This document shows positions 1-7,905 of a stretch of DNA of 64,000 bases, piece by piece (positions within the stretch are counted from its first letter, which is position 1; the number at the start of each line of letters is the position of its first letter). Source of the stretch: Anaerolineaceae bacterium (GTDB lineage Bacteria; Chloroflexota; Anaerolineae; Anaerolineales; Anaerolineaceae); contig JAENZI010000002.1 in NCBI GenBank assembly GCA_016841365.1, forward strand, positions 1 to 64,000, given 5' to 3'. Below the pieces are notes generated by a model, which was not told the DNA's origin, ran no database searches, and saw nothing but the letters and a program-made list of their open reading frames with translations. Both the position numbers and the translations under genes were made by a program.

Positions 1-17
1 TTCATTCTTTGTGAAGA

Positions 18-53
18 GAGGCTGCCCCTTACTTTTGGGACAGCCTCTTTTTT
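18..53 (+). terminator. Rho-independent terminator
   Basis: A GAGGCTG/CAGCCTC stem extended by a CCC/GGG segment around one C-A mismatch, with a short loop, is followed by six T on the plus strand. It most likely ends a plus-strand gene lying left of the window and separates it from the convergent upp gene. Confidence 0.8.
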
Positions 54-106
54 ATCATTGTTTGAGTTGAACGGGTCAATAGGTTCGCAGCAAAGCTTCC
101 TTTTGT

Positions 107-730
107 TTATGTGCCAAATTGTCTGTCACCCGCATCCCCCAGGCCGGGGACAATATAACCATTTTCGTTGAGGTGGTCGTCAATCGCAGCGATATGGATA
201 GCCACATCGGGGTGGGCGTCATGCAATCGGGCAATACCTTCTGGCGAGGCGATCAGCCCCACGAATTTAATTTTTGCCACCCCCCAATTCTTGAGGATAT
301 CCACCGTTGCCACCGCAGAACCCCCTGTTGCCAGCATGGGGTCGAGGATCAGGCACACAGAGACGGTCGGTGCCACGGGCAGGCGATTGTAGTAGGCGAC
401 CGGTTTCAATGTGCGTTCATCACGATACAGGCCGATGTGCCATACTTCAGCAGAGGGCATCAGTTCCCATACCCCTTCAACCATCCCCAGGCCAGAGCGT
501 AAAATCGGCACCAACCCGATCTTTTCCTGAAGGTCTTCGCCAGTGGTTGTTGTGAGCGGCGTTTCGACGGTGACCTGTTCTGTGGCAAGGTCGGCAGTGG
601 CTTCATAGGTCAGCAATGCGCCTAATTCACGCACAAGCTCACGGAACTTCTTGGATTCAGTGTGTTTATCCCGCAGACGTGTCAGCTTATGTCTGACCAG
701 CGGGTGGGTTGATTCAAAGACGTTTTCCAT
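107..730 (-). CDS. upp: Uracil phosphoribosyltransferase
   Basis: Pyrimidine salvage enzyme converting uracil and PRPP to UMP and pyrophosphate in the cytoplasm. The 207-residue length matches the family (about 208-210). The PRPP-binding loop is at residues 127-140 (core [10 protein letters not shown]), and the conserved uracil-binding C-terminus ([13 protein letters not shown]) is at 191-203. The ATG start is preceded by GAGG about five bases upstream. It is transcribed alone, convergent with the terminator at the left edge. No attenuator or PyrR-type leader is evident in the short upstream region. Identification is firm. Confidence 0.96.
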   Translation of the reverse strand: MENVFESTHPLVRHKLTRLRDKHTESKKFRELVRELGALLTYEATADLATEQVTVETPLTTTTGEDLQEKIGLVPILRSGLGMVEGVWELMPSAEVWHIGLYRDERTLKPVAYYNRLPVAPTVSVCLILDPMLATGGSAVATVDILKNWGVAKIKFVGLIASPEGIARLHDAHPDVAIHIAAIDDHLNENGYIVPGLGDAGDRQFGT

Positions 731-821
731 GGATCCTCACAAGTATTAAATCGGGTGTTTCAGACTGTTTGTGCAGCTCTTATTGTAGCCGAAGTTTGGC
801 AAGTCTGTGAACCCATTTGCT

Positions 822-1235
822 TTATGCTTCAGAGTCATCTTGTTGTTTTTTCGGCTGGCAAGCGTGCCGGCTGTAAATGAAAAGTAATAAATAGGCTGCC
901 CACAAAAGCGTTGTCAGTGTGATATAAGTGTGGAACTGTGGCAAACTTCGCCACAACCTGTGTAGCATCGCGTAGCTGAAACTGACCAGCGATGCAATCT
1001 GCAGGATCAGGCTCAACCGCCACCCCCAGATGCAGCCTTTGGGCTCTAAACGCAGCCAGCGGATGCCAAACCATGGGAAGGTAGTGACCGCAAGGTTGAG
1101 CACAATAGCGATGGTCATCAGCCACAGTGATAGCTCAATGCCATGTTCGATATGCGCCAGTGAGCTCCCATACAGGTAAATTAAAAATGCTAGCGGATGA
1201 AATAATTCAATAATACGTAGCTTGGTTTTGCTCAT
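822..1235 (-). CDS. Small four-helix membrane protein, unknown function
   Basis: A 137-residue protein that I do not recognise. Four hydrophobic segments (about residues 10-28, 33-55, 70-92 and 102-125) suggest an integral membrane protein with a short charged cytoplasmic tail (QPKKQQDDSEA). Its ATG shares one base with the TAA stop of the upstream methyltransferase gene, so the two are very probably translationally coupled. It is the last gene of a four-gene minus-strand run that also encodes two zinc-ribbon membrane proteins. No catalytic motif is visible, and no function should be assumed beyond membrane localisation. Confidence 0.7.
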   Translation of the reverse strand: MSKTKLRIIELFHPLAFLIYLYGSSLAHIEHGIELSLWLMTIAIVLNLAVTTFPWFGIRWLRLEPKGCIWGWRLSLILQIASLVSFSYAMLHRLWRSLPQFHTYITLTTLLWAAYLLLFIYSRHACQPKKQQDDSEA

Positions 1236-2008
1236 TATGCCGCCTCATTTCTGTGGGCAATAATCAAAAAGCGGTGGGCGGTGGTGACAAACTGTCCCTG
1301 CCGCTCGATAATTTGATGCAGTTCAATCAGTTTCTCCCGGTGGGTGTCAGGGATGAATTCCGGTACCTGCCATGGGATGGCTTTAAGATAGTAGACAACT
1401 GCACCGATATCCATAAAGGTCGTTTTCAGGGCAGCTTTTTCGGCACGCTCAACTGAAAAACCTGCCCGATATAACCCAGTTAATGCAGCTGCCATGCTCC
1501 AGCGATCATACGGGAAGGATAAATTTTCCTGTAACACCTGGTTTAACTCAAGGTTATCTAACCCGCCAACCTGCTGGGTGATGAAGGTGCCGCCGGGTTT
1601 CAATACCCGATAAAGTTCCTCGGGGATGAAGCTGTCGTGCCGGTTGATCACCAGGTCGAAGGTTGAATCATCAATAGGTAGGGGTTGGTCGTCTTTCGTC
1701 CGATGGAGTTTAACCTGAAGGGACGAGAGCCGAGCCTCAGCGATTGGCTGATTGGGCGGGTAGGCTTCTGTGGCGTGGGTTTCAGCTGGCAGCGGCGCAA
1801 GAGAGGCTAACAGCTCGCCGCCGCCCGTGCCCATATCGAGCAGGCTGTGGGCGGTGCCGAGATAACCCTTCACCAGGGAGACATAATCCCAGGGCGTGTC
1901 TTGCTGAATCATGCGTCCTTCCAGCCATTCAAAGTCCCATCCTGAAAAATGCGCTGCCTGGGCTTCTGAAGTAAGTTGTTCAAATTTTTCGATGTCTATT
2001 TGTGTCAC
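1235..2008 (-). CDS. Class I SAM-dependent methyltransferase
   Basis: A 257-residue soluble protein with the Rossmann-fold methyltransferase signature. Motif I (LLDMGTGGGE) is at residues 56-65, and the post-motif segment with LKPGGTF near residues 137-143 is typical of the Methyltransf_11 group. The substrate cannot be read from sequence; relatives are often annotated as ubiquinone/menaquinone- or rRNA-like methyltransferases without evidence. It sits 12 bases downstream of a zinc-ribbon membrane protein gene and overlaps the small membrane protein by one base, so it belongs to a compact operon. A role in modifying something handled by its membrane partners is inference only. Confidence 0.85.
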   Translation of the reverse strand: MTQIDIEKFEQLTSEAQAAHFSGWDFEWLEGRMIQQDTPWDYVSLVKGYLGTAHSLLDMGTGGGELLASLAPLPAETHATEAYPPNQPIAEARLSSLQVKLHRTKDDQPLPIDDSTFDLVINRHDSFIPEELYRVLKPGGTFITQQVGGLDNLELNQVLQENLSFPYDRWSMAAALTGLYRAGFSVERAEKAALKTTFMDIGAVVYYLKAIPWQVPEFIPDTHREKLIELHQIIERQGQFVTTAHRFLIIAHRNEAA

Positions 2009-2020
2009 AGGCTATTCTCC

Positions 2021-3130
2021 TTACGGCATTGTGATGCGTGGGCCTTCTTGTTTGCGGTTCCACTGACCGGGCCACACAGCCGGGATAATTGCGCTAAAAC
2101 CTGTGCCCAGCCCGAGGACCATTAGAAGCGCGCCAATCCATCTGATTTCAGGGATCGCCATTGCTAACAGCAGGCTGACCAGTGCCAGCAAGAACATGAT
2201 CCCTGCTGCACCTGCCAGCATGCCGGCGATACGCAGGCCTTTCTTGCGTGAGGCAATCCGCGGCCCCTGGATCGCACCTGTAACGCCGTTTATAATGATG
2301 ATTTGCGGCTCACCTTCATCATCCAGGTAGTAGGTTGCATAAAGCGGCAGCAGAATTTCGGTCCAGTTCAGGTTGTTATAAAGCGCCTTCACGGCGAAGT
2401 TTCGTTGATGCTGTGCCCCGCATGCGTCCTGGCATAACTGGTTCAGGATTTTTTCAACCTGTGGTTTTGCAAGCGGCCAGGCATCATCAGGCGGCAAATC
2501 GGGCACTTCAAGAATGGCATTCTCTAAAAGTTCAGGTTTGAAGTCCACCGCTTGCTTCAGGGGGTAATTGCCCGTCATCGACAGCCGGTTTTGATGTTCC
2601 TCAAGGGCTGGCGCACTGACATTGTCTACATGGGTGTTGAGTTCACCAAGGCGGGGTTCCCAGCGGATGCGGGTCTCGATTTGTTTCTGAGATTCCCACT
2701 GCCCATTCACAAAGATCTCTTTGGTGCTTTCAACCTGGTAGTCGAACCCGGCTTCCATCTGCCAGCGCCCGGTAACATCGCTATCCACCAGCCATAATGG
2801 CCAAAAGAGCTGCTGCGCTCTACTTGCCAGGTTTTCAGCGGTGTAGTCATCCGGTTTGATCCACAACCCAGAGACAAAATCGCGATAGATGGGCTGTAAT
2901 TGGTTTCGGTTGATCTTGAATGGCGTCATCTTTTCAGGCTCAGCCGGACGCAGACGTGCGGGTTGGGGGGCAAGTTCCGCCTTCCGGCAAAACGGACAGG
3001 TGATCCCCATCTGATCTGGAAGCACAAGGTAAACACGCTGACAGACCGGGCACCCGGCTGGCTGGCGGTTTGTCCCCCACAGAGACTGTGTTTCCTGAAT
3101 GATCTCGGACTTCGGAAGTGATTCGCTCAT
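2021..3130 (-). CDS. Zinc-ribbon membrane protein, copy A
   Basis: A 369-residue protein counted from the ATG at 3130, whose first base overlaps the last base of the preceding gene's TAA; upstream in-frame sequence lies inside that gene. One four-cysteine zinc ribbon is visible near the N-terminus (CPVC at 27-30, CPFC at 45-48). A long soluble middle region is rich in Trp and charged residues. A C-terminal pair of transmembrane helices lies at about 302-355. It shares layout and patches of sequence with the next gene upstream (the ILLP-Y and NGxTGAIxG-like segments before the helices), so the two are diverged paralogues. Function is unknown; homologues are usually just called zinc-ribbon domain proteins. 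Confidence 0.8.
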   Translation of the reverse strand: MSESLPKSEIIQETQSLWGTNRQPAGCPVCQRVYLVLPDQMGITCPFCRKAELAPQPARLRPAEPEKMTPFKINRNQLQPIYRDFVSGLWIKPDDYTAENLASRAQQLFWPLWLVDSDVTGRWQMEAGFDYQVESTKEIFVNGQWESQKQIETRIRWEPRLGELNTHVDNVSAPALEEHQNRLSMTGNYPLKQAVDFKPELLENAILEVPDLPPDDAWPLAKPQVEKILNQLCQDACGAQHQRNFAVKALYNNLNWTEILLPLYATYYLDDEGEPQIIIINGVTGAIQGPRIASRKKGLRIAGMLAGAAGIMFLLALVSLLLAMAIPEIRWIGALLMVLGLGTGFSAIIPAVWPGQWNRKQEGPRITMP

Positions 3131-4425
3131 TATTTTGCCTCCGATAGCCTGGCTTTGTTGAACAGGTTGATGCTGATGACCAGCCCCAGGATGAATAAGC
3201 CGATGCCTATTAAGATCGGGACAGGTTTTGCTTCTCCCATCATCATGCTGATGGCGCCGATCAAGCCAAGGATACCCCCAGGTGCCAGGATGGCAGCGAT
3301 CGCCAGCCAGATCTTCCACCAGGCGACCGGCTTCTGACCGGCGACAGCACCGGTTTGGCCGTTGACCATCACCTGGAAGACTTTATCTTCATAGTGATAA
3401 GCCGCCAGATATACCGGCAATAGAATGTAACGCCATGTTTCATCGGCAAAGTCAGCCGTCATGCTAAAGTTACGAACGTGAGAAGACGGGATATCCGCAC
3501 GGCATGCTTTTTTTGCTTGTTCTCTGATGGTTATTTTTGCCTGATCCCAGGCATCCGTCAGGGTGGTTTCATAGGCCTGTGCCTGCCAGCCTGCCAGATA
3601 TTCGGGTTCATAGCGCACAAGGTCAGTCAGGTTATAGGGATATATCTGCCTGAGGATTCTATAGCTGATGTGATTTTCAGCGCTGCCTTCAACCATCAGG
3701 TCGTCAACGGTGAGATTGACATCGCCATCTTCCCAGCGCCAGACAATTTTTGTGCGGGTTTCCCAGCTTTTGCTGCTGGCATTGTAGTGCCGATAGGTTT
3801 TTTTATAGCCGACTTCGGCCCGCCAGTGGGCATGGATGTTGGCATCAAATGTCCAGAAGGGCAGATAGATGCCTGAAAAGCGCCGGATGATCGTGCTGGC
3901 TGCCAGCTCATTTGGATGGAACCAGCCTTTACCCAGCCAGTCATTGGCCTGGCGTTGGGTCTGCTCGGGTGTAATTTTGAATGGCACCAAAAAGCGGGGT
4001 CGGAGCGCTTCATCGAGGCTGACGGTCACATTGACCTGGTTTGAGGCACAAAACGGGCAACTGGTGCTGATCGCGCCTTCGGGCACCGAAAGCTGACCGC
4101 CGCATGAATTGCATACTAACACCTGGCGTTTTGCGCCCCAGCCGCGATCAGATTGGGAAACAGTCTCCAGTGTAAATTCAAATTCATCCGCAGCCCTGCC
4201 GACGTTGACGGCTTTGAGCGGTGCGGCATAGCCGCAATATTCACACGCGATCCCGCCTTCGGATACATCGTAGGCGGTGCTTGCGCCGCAATTAGGGCAG
4301 GTAAATCGCTTAGGCTGAAATGTGTCGACCTTTTTCGGCTTGGGCGCATAGACAATAACACCCGGCACATGGGATTCGACCCGATGATATCCTTGTGGGG
4401 GTGCCCAGTTCGGATTTTCGGTCAT
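3130..4425 (-). CDS. Double zinc-ribbon membrane protein, copy B
   Basis: A 431-residue protein and first gene of the minus-strand operon. Two separate four-cysteine ribbons are visible: CPNC (43-46) with CEYC (61-64), and CNSC (105-108) with CPFC (123-126). A central soluble domain ends in an ILLPVYLAAYHY segment and an NGQTGAVAGQKP motif, followed by two C-terminal transmembrane helices (about 370-425). The layout suggests a cytoplasmic metal-binding and core domain anchored to the membrane. The downstream gene is a shorter paralogue with one ribbon. Known relatives are unassigned TFIIB-type zinc-ribbon proteins; DNA or RNA binding cannot be inferred from ribbons alone. An AGGAGC-like ribosome site precedes the ATG. 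Confidence 0.82.
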   Translation of the reverse strand: MTENPNWAPPQGYHRVESHVPGVIVYAPKPKKVDTFQPKRFTCPNCGASTAYDVSEGGIACEYCGYAAPLKAVNVGRAADEFEFTLETVSQSDRGWGAKRQVLVCNSCGGQLSVPEGAISTSCPFCASNQVNVTVSLDEALRPRFLVPFKITPEQTQRQANDWLGKGWFHPNELAASTIIRRFSGIYLPFWTFDANIHAHWRAEVGYKKTYRHYNASSKSWETRTKIVWRWEDGDVNLTVDDLMVEGSAENHISYRILRQIYPYNLTDLVRYEPEYLAGWQAQAYETTLTDAWDQAKITIREQAKKACRADIPSSHVRNFSMTADFADETWRYILLPVYLAAYHYEDKVFQVMVNGQTGAVAGQKPVAWWKIWLAIAAILAPGGILGLIGAISMMMGEAKPVPILIGIGLFILGLVISINLFNKARLSEAK

Positions 4426-4584
4426 AATGTAGTGCTCCTTGGTTATTTTGTTGATTATTGTTTGCCGACATTAAGTTTAACGCATATCGTTGATGAATCA
4501 ACTTGGCGACTGACTAAGTGTACGCGATTTTCATTGAAGGCAACTGAGATTATCTGAGGATTATTGTCTGTTTGCGCCATGCGA

Positions 4585-4590
4585 TAGAAT
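4585..4590 (+). promoter_or_regulatory. -10 element for a probably leaderless NYN gene
   Basis: TAGAAT ends six bases before the ATG at 4597, and no Shine-Dalgarno sequence lies between. Transcription would begin at or next to the start codon. The -35 region is weak. Confidence 0.4.
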
Positions 4591-4596
4591 AAGTGT

Positions 4597-5076
4597 ATGA
4601 CTTTAATAATCGATGGACATAATCTAATCCCGCGCATCCCAGGGCTAAGTCTTAGCGACCCAGATGATGAAGACAAACTGATCCATTTACTGCAAGATTA
4701 CGCCCGTATCCGGCGCAAATCAGTGGAGGTGTATTTCGATAAAGCACCAGTGGGGCAGGCAGGCGAACGCCGGTTTGGGCAGGTGAGAGCGCATTTTGTG
4801 CGTGACACAATCACTGCGGATGAAGCGATAATGGCGCGATTACAGCAGCTCGGGAAACGGGCAAAGAATTACACAGTTGTCAGCTCAGATCACCAGGTGC
4901 GGCGTGCGGCACAGGCAGTGCATGCTACGGTGATAACCTCCGAAGACTTTTCAGCAGCGTGGCAAGCACTGCAAGACTCAACACCTGAGTTAGATCCGCG
5001 CAATCGTCTGCTTGCTGAGGATGAGGTAAGTGAATGGGAGCAGTTGTTCAAGCGGGGACATCGTCCAGAGAAATAA
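4597..5076 (+). CDS. NYN/PIN-like RNase domain protein (YacP-like)
   Basis: A 159-residue protein with the NYN (PIN-like) fold signature. The LIIDGHN start supplies Asp6 and Asn9, further acids lie around residues 22-26, and the VSSDHQVRRAA segment carries the late acidic residue expected in the metal-binding site. Family members such as B. subtilis YacP/Rae1 are ribonucleases, Rae1 being ribosome-associated; activity here is inferred from the fold. It is transcribed alone, divergently from the zinc-ribbon operon. The start has no recognisable ribosome site and may be leaderless. The charged C-terminus (EWEQLFKRG) is typical of the subfamily. Confidence 0.85.
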   Translation: MTLIIDGHNLIPRIPGLSLSDPDDEDKLIHLLQDYARIRRKSVEVYFDKAPVGQAGERRFGQVRAHFVRDTITADEAIMARLQQLGKRAKNYTVVSSDHQVRRAAQAVHATVITSEDFSAAWQALQDSTPELDPRNRLLAEDEVSEWEQLFKRGHRPEK

Positions 5077-5255
5077 TATAACAAATAAGGTCTAAATAGT
5101 AAACTCTAATCTTAGTTTAATGACAAGCAATTTTTGATGAAGTATAGTTTCTATCAAGACACTAAACTTTTACTGGTATCAGGAGTGTCTTACACCATCT
5201 CAACCTGTGAACTTACGTTCAAAAAGGTGAAAGTGGTGGTTTCCTCCCTGAAGTT

Positions 5256-5291
5256 TGCCTGGCGTGCGCCCCATGCCAGGCAATCGTTTTA
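5256..5291 (+). terminator. Hairpin after the NYN gene
   Basis: TTGCCTGGC pairs with GCCAGGCAA around an 11-base loop, followed by TCGTTTT. It could be a modest Rho-independent terminator. It lies in an otherwise empty 275-base spacer that also holds a weaker AAGACAC/GTGTCTT inverted repeat near 5156-5190. Confidence 0.5.
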
Positions 5292-5351
5292 ACCAGGCGT
5301 GTGAATGCGTGTTATGATCTATGTGTTGACCAGCAGAATGGAGGAATGCTG

Positions 5352-6194
5352 ATGTTTAGAAAAGTGAACCTTATCGCACTCCTATTGATGATTGTGCTGC
5401 TGCTTACCTCATGCAGTCTGCCCTCGTGGCCTGGTTCACAACCTGACCAGAGCCAGACCTCTCAAGCATCCCAACCAACAGTGACATCCCCGGAGGATCA
5501 GGATACTCAGGAACCTGACCCCGCCACGCCCACTGCGCAAAGCGAAATTGTGCAGATGGTTGAGCGGACGGTACTGGATGAATCAGATGACCCACGCTAT
5601 GAGATTCAGATTGCATGGCCGAACCTACAAGGTCCTGAAGGTATGGTGGGAGGGTTCAATCAAGAGATTGATGGAATTGTGCAATCGTTGCAGGAGCAAT
5701 TTCTAAACGATGTGCGAGACAGGCAGGCGGAAAGCGAGATGGAAGCGCAACCGCCGGCCAGTACACTCACCATTACATATGAAGTCACTTATTTTGACCA
5801 GAAATTCGTGAGTGTGTACCTGCTGATGGATCAATATATCGCGATTTCCGCCCATCCATTTTCGTTTTCTAAAACCTTTAACTATGACCTCCAGCAAGGT
5901 GAATTTGCCCCTCTGGATAATTTGTTCATGCCTGATGTAGACCCTGTGGGGGTGGTTGTAGTAGCCATCGAACCTGAATTGGAGGGGAAGGGCTTTGGAT
6001 ATCAGGCAGGAACCGCCGCAGATGTGATGAGTACTCGTGAAAACTGGAATATTTTCCCGGAAGGATTACGGGTCAACTTTGATGTCTACGAAGTTGCCCC
6101 ATATCCTGCTGGACCGCAATATTTTATCATCCCTTGGGAAGACATCGTTGGCAGGCTTGACCTTGAAGGCCCTGCAGGAAATTTTGTAGATTGA
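5352..6194 (+). CDS. RsiV-like lipoprotein (DUF3298/DUF4163 type)
   Basis: The ATG at 5352 is chosen because GGAGG lies seven bases upstream; in-frame ATG codons at 5301 and 5346 are worse placed. The protein has 280 residues. Its N-terminus is a lipoprotein signal with a lipobox ending in LTSC (Cys21), then a Ser/Thr/Pro/Gln-rich linker to about residue 70. The folded part resembles the DUF3298/RsiV extracytoplasmic domain, with a characteristic ISAHPFSFSKTFNYDLQQGE segment and C-terminal FDVYEVAPYPAGP. Such domains occur in anti-sigma factors and stand-alone lipoproteins; no cytoplasmic anti-sigma part or sigma gene is present here. It should be exported and membrane-anchored; its function is unknown. 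Confidence 0.8.
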   Translation: MFRKVNLIALLLMIVLLLTSCSLPSWPGSQPDQSQTSQASQPTVTSPEDQDTQEPDPATPTAQSEIVQMVERTVLDESDDPRYEIQIAWPNLQGPEGMVGGFNQEIDGIVQSLQEQFLNDVRDRQAESEMEAQPPASTLTITYEVTYFDQKFVSVYLLMDQYIAISAHPFSFSKTFNYDLQQGEFAPLDNLFMPDVDPVGVVVVAIEPELEGKGFGYQAGTAADVMSTRENWNIFPEGLRVNFDVYEVAPYPAGPQYFIIPWEDIVGRLDLEGPAGNFVD

Positions 6195-6245
6195 TTTAGA
6201 TGGTATGGATAATGACCTGATGTCATATTCGGTTTCAATGAGGTA

Positions 6246-7130
6246 ATGATGAACAAAAAAGACATAAATAAAAATGAATTTGACTACAGCGGGAAAACAT
6301 TGCTGACGGTATTGGCGCATCCAGATGATGAGACCTTTGGGATGGGCGGCACGCTGGCAATATATGCCCGGCGCGGGGTCAAAGTGCACCTGATCTGCGC
6401 AACCCGCGGAGAAGTGGGGGAGATCGACCCCGAATATAAGGAAACGATCAAGAGCGCAGCCTGCCTGCGTACCCAGGAACTGCGTTGTGCAGCGGAGGTA
6501 CTGGGCGTGGACAAAGTACATTTTTTGAACTATCGAGATTCAGGTATGCCCGGTGCGGAGGCGAATAACCATCCCAAAGCCCTGGCGGCACAGCCGGTCG
6601 AGAAGGTCGCGCAGGATGTAGCACACCTGATAAGGGAGATTCGGCCGGATGTGGTTTTGACGTTTGACCCGATTGGCGGGTATCGTCACCCGGACCATAT
6701 CGCCATCCATCAAGCCACCGTGCAGGCTTTTGACCTGGCAGCATCGGACCAGTTTGCTGATCCAGAGGGGTTGCCTGCGCATCAAGCCGAGAGGCTTTAC
6801 TTCCACACCATGAACCGCACATTCTTGCGAATTATGGTGTGGGTGCTGCGCCTGATCGGGAAGAACCCCCGCAAATTTGGCAAGAACGAGGATATCGATC
6901 TGGTCTCATTGACGAATGTGGACTTCCCGACCCATGTCAAAATAAATTATCGATCTGTTCGGGATATCCGCGTGAAAGCTGCGGACTGCCATGCCAGCCA
7001 GGGTGGGATGAAGATGGATAAGGGGTTTCGGGGCTTCCTCAATCGGTTGTTCGGCGGGCAGTATGAGACTTTTATGCAAGCCTACCCGGAGCCGCAGGCG
7101 GGGGAAGGTGTGAAAGAGGATTTATTTTAG
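6246..7130 (+). CDS. PIG-L/LmbE family N-acetylhexosamine-type deacetylase
   Basis: A 294-residue zinc-dependent hydrolase. The diagnostic AHPDDE motif is at residues 24-29 (zinc ligands His and Asp plus the catalytic Asp), and the second metal motif GYRHPDHIAIHQA lies near residue 145. Family members deacetylate GlcNAc-linked small molecules such as mycothiol or bacillithiol precursors, GlcNAc-PI, or antibiotic intermediates. No thiol-biosynthesis partner is nearby, so the substrate is open. Two adjacent ATG codons (6246 and 6249) are possible, with GAGG just upstream. It lies 51 bases downstream of the lipoprotein gene and may be cotranscribed with it. Confidence 0.88.
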   Translation: MMNKKDINKNEFDYSGKTLLTVLAHPDDETFGMGGTLAIYARRGVKVHLICATRGEVGEIDPEYKETIKSAACLRTQELRCAAEVLGVDKVHFLNYRDSGMPGAEANNHPKALAAQPVEKVAQDVAHLIREIRPDVVLTFDPIGGYRHPDHIAIHQATVQAFDLAASDQFADPEGLPAHQAERLYFHTMNRTFLRIMVWVLRLIGKNPRKFGKNEDIDLVSLTNVDFPTHVKINYRSVRDIRVKAADCHASQGGMKMDKGFRGFLNRLFGGQYETFMQAYPEPQAGEGVKEDLF

Positions 7131-7235
7131 GAATTAGGTATTGGGGATTGGGTAATTGGAATCAGATTAATTGGATGGATCGGTTTGGGTGAAAACTTTT
7201 CCATCCTATTTTCTATGAAGAGATAGTGAGGGATA

Positions 7236-7724
7236 TTAGCAGGGGGTTGGGTTCTGCGTGCTTTTTCTATACAGCGTTTGCAACATATGATACTGCCAGT
7301 CTCTTTCGTTAGCGACGGCATTTTCTGCTTCCTCTGGGCTGGCCGCACGGTGGATGGCTTGCATGGCATAATTGGCAGCCCCGAGAGCGTGGGCGGCGAC
7401 ATGCGCAGTCGAGACAGCCTGGCCGGCGGCACGCGCTGCAGAACGGGCTGGTGTGTCTTCCCCCACCTCACGCGCAGCGGCATGTGATGCCAAAGCCGCA
7501 CTGCGGATAACATTCATGCTGAATTTGCCAGTCTCGATCCAAGTTTGCAGGGTTAGCAGGGCTTGATGCGGACGGGCGTCATCGGGGTAATCCGCTTCAT
7601 AAAAATGGATGACTCGGGTTGTGCATGCAATTGCCCAGTGGGCTAAGGTAACTTTATCGCACATCTCAACCAGTTCTTCCATTTCCCGGTCATGATGCAG
7701 TAAGGAAAACTTTGGTTTTTTCAT
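7236..7724 (-). CDS. Imm5-like putative immunity protein (solitary)
   Basis: The protein carries the alanine/histidine-rich helical signature of the Imm-5-like family (AARAAGQAVSTAHVAAHALG near its middle-to-end), after a helical N-terminal half. I chose the ATG at 7724 because MKKPKFSL fits the usual family start; ATG at 7739 and GTG at 7829 are also in frame, and none has an ideally spaced ribosome site. The family was named from genome context in polymorphic-toxin loci, but many members, like this one, have no toxin next to them. Its role is therefore unresolved. It lies between convergent lmbE and upstream clpB. Confidence 0.72.
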   Translation of the reverse strand: MKKPKFSLLHHDREMEELVEMCDKVTLAHWAIACTTRVIHFYEADYPDDARPHQALLTLQTWIETGKFSMNVIRSAALASHAAAREVGEDTPARSAARAAGQAVSTAHVAAHALGAANYAMQAIHRAASPEEAENAVANERDWQYHMLQTLYRKSTQNPTPC

Positions 7725-7843
7725 CCTGGAATGCACCATCTCCTGTCTTTTATCTATTTTAACCGAATGTATATCTGAAAGGTAAATACGAGACAGAATT
7801 TCCCTCCATGATGGGCGGTATTTTTCCACAAATACTTAAACAG

Positions 7844-7881
7844 AAAAAATCCCTCAGGATGAACGCATGCTGAGGGATTTT
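7844..7881 (-). terminator. Rho-independent terminator of clpB
   Basis: A perfect stem AAATCCCTCAG/CTGAGGGATTT encloses a 12-base loop and is followed by a T run on the minus strand. It lies 25 bases past the clpB stop and before the Imm5-like gene. Confidence 0.9.
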
Positions 7882-7905
7882 GTATTGATCGTTAATAGAT
7901 GATGT

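Noticed and set aside
7131-7235. GGATTGGG-like low-complexity repeats between lmbE and the Imm5-like gene
   Set aside because: Too short and irregular to call a repeat element.
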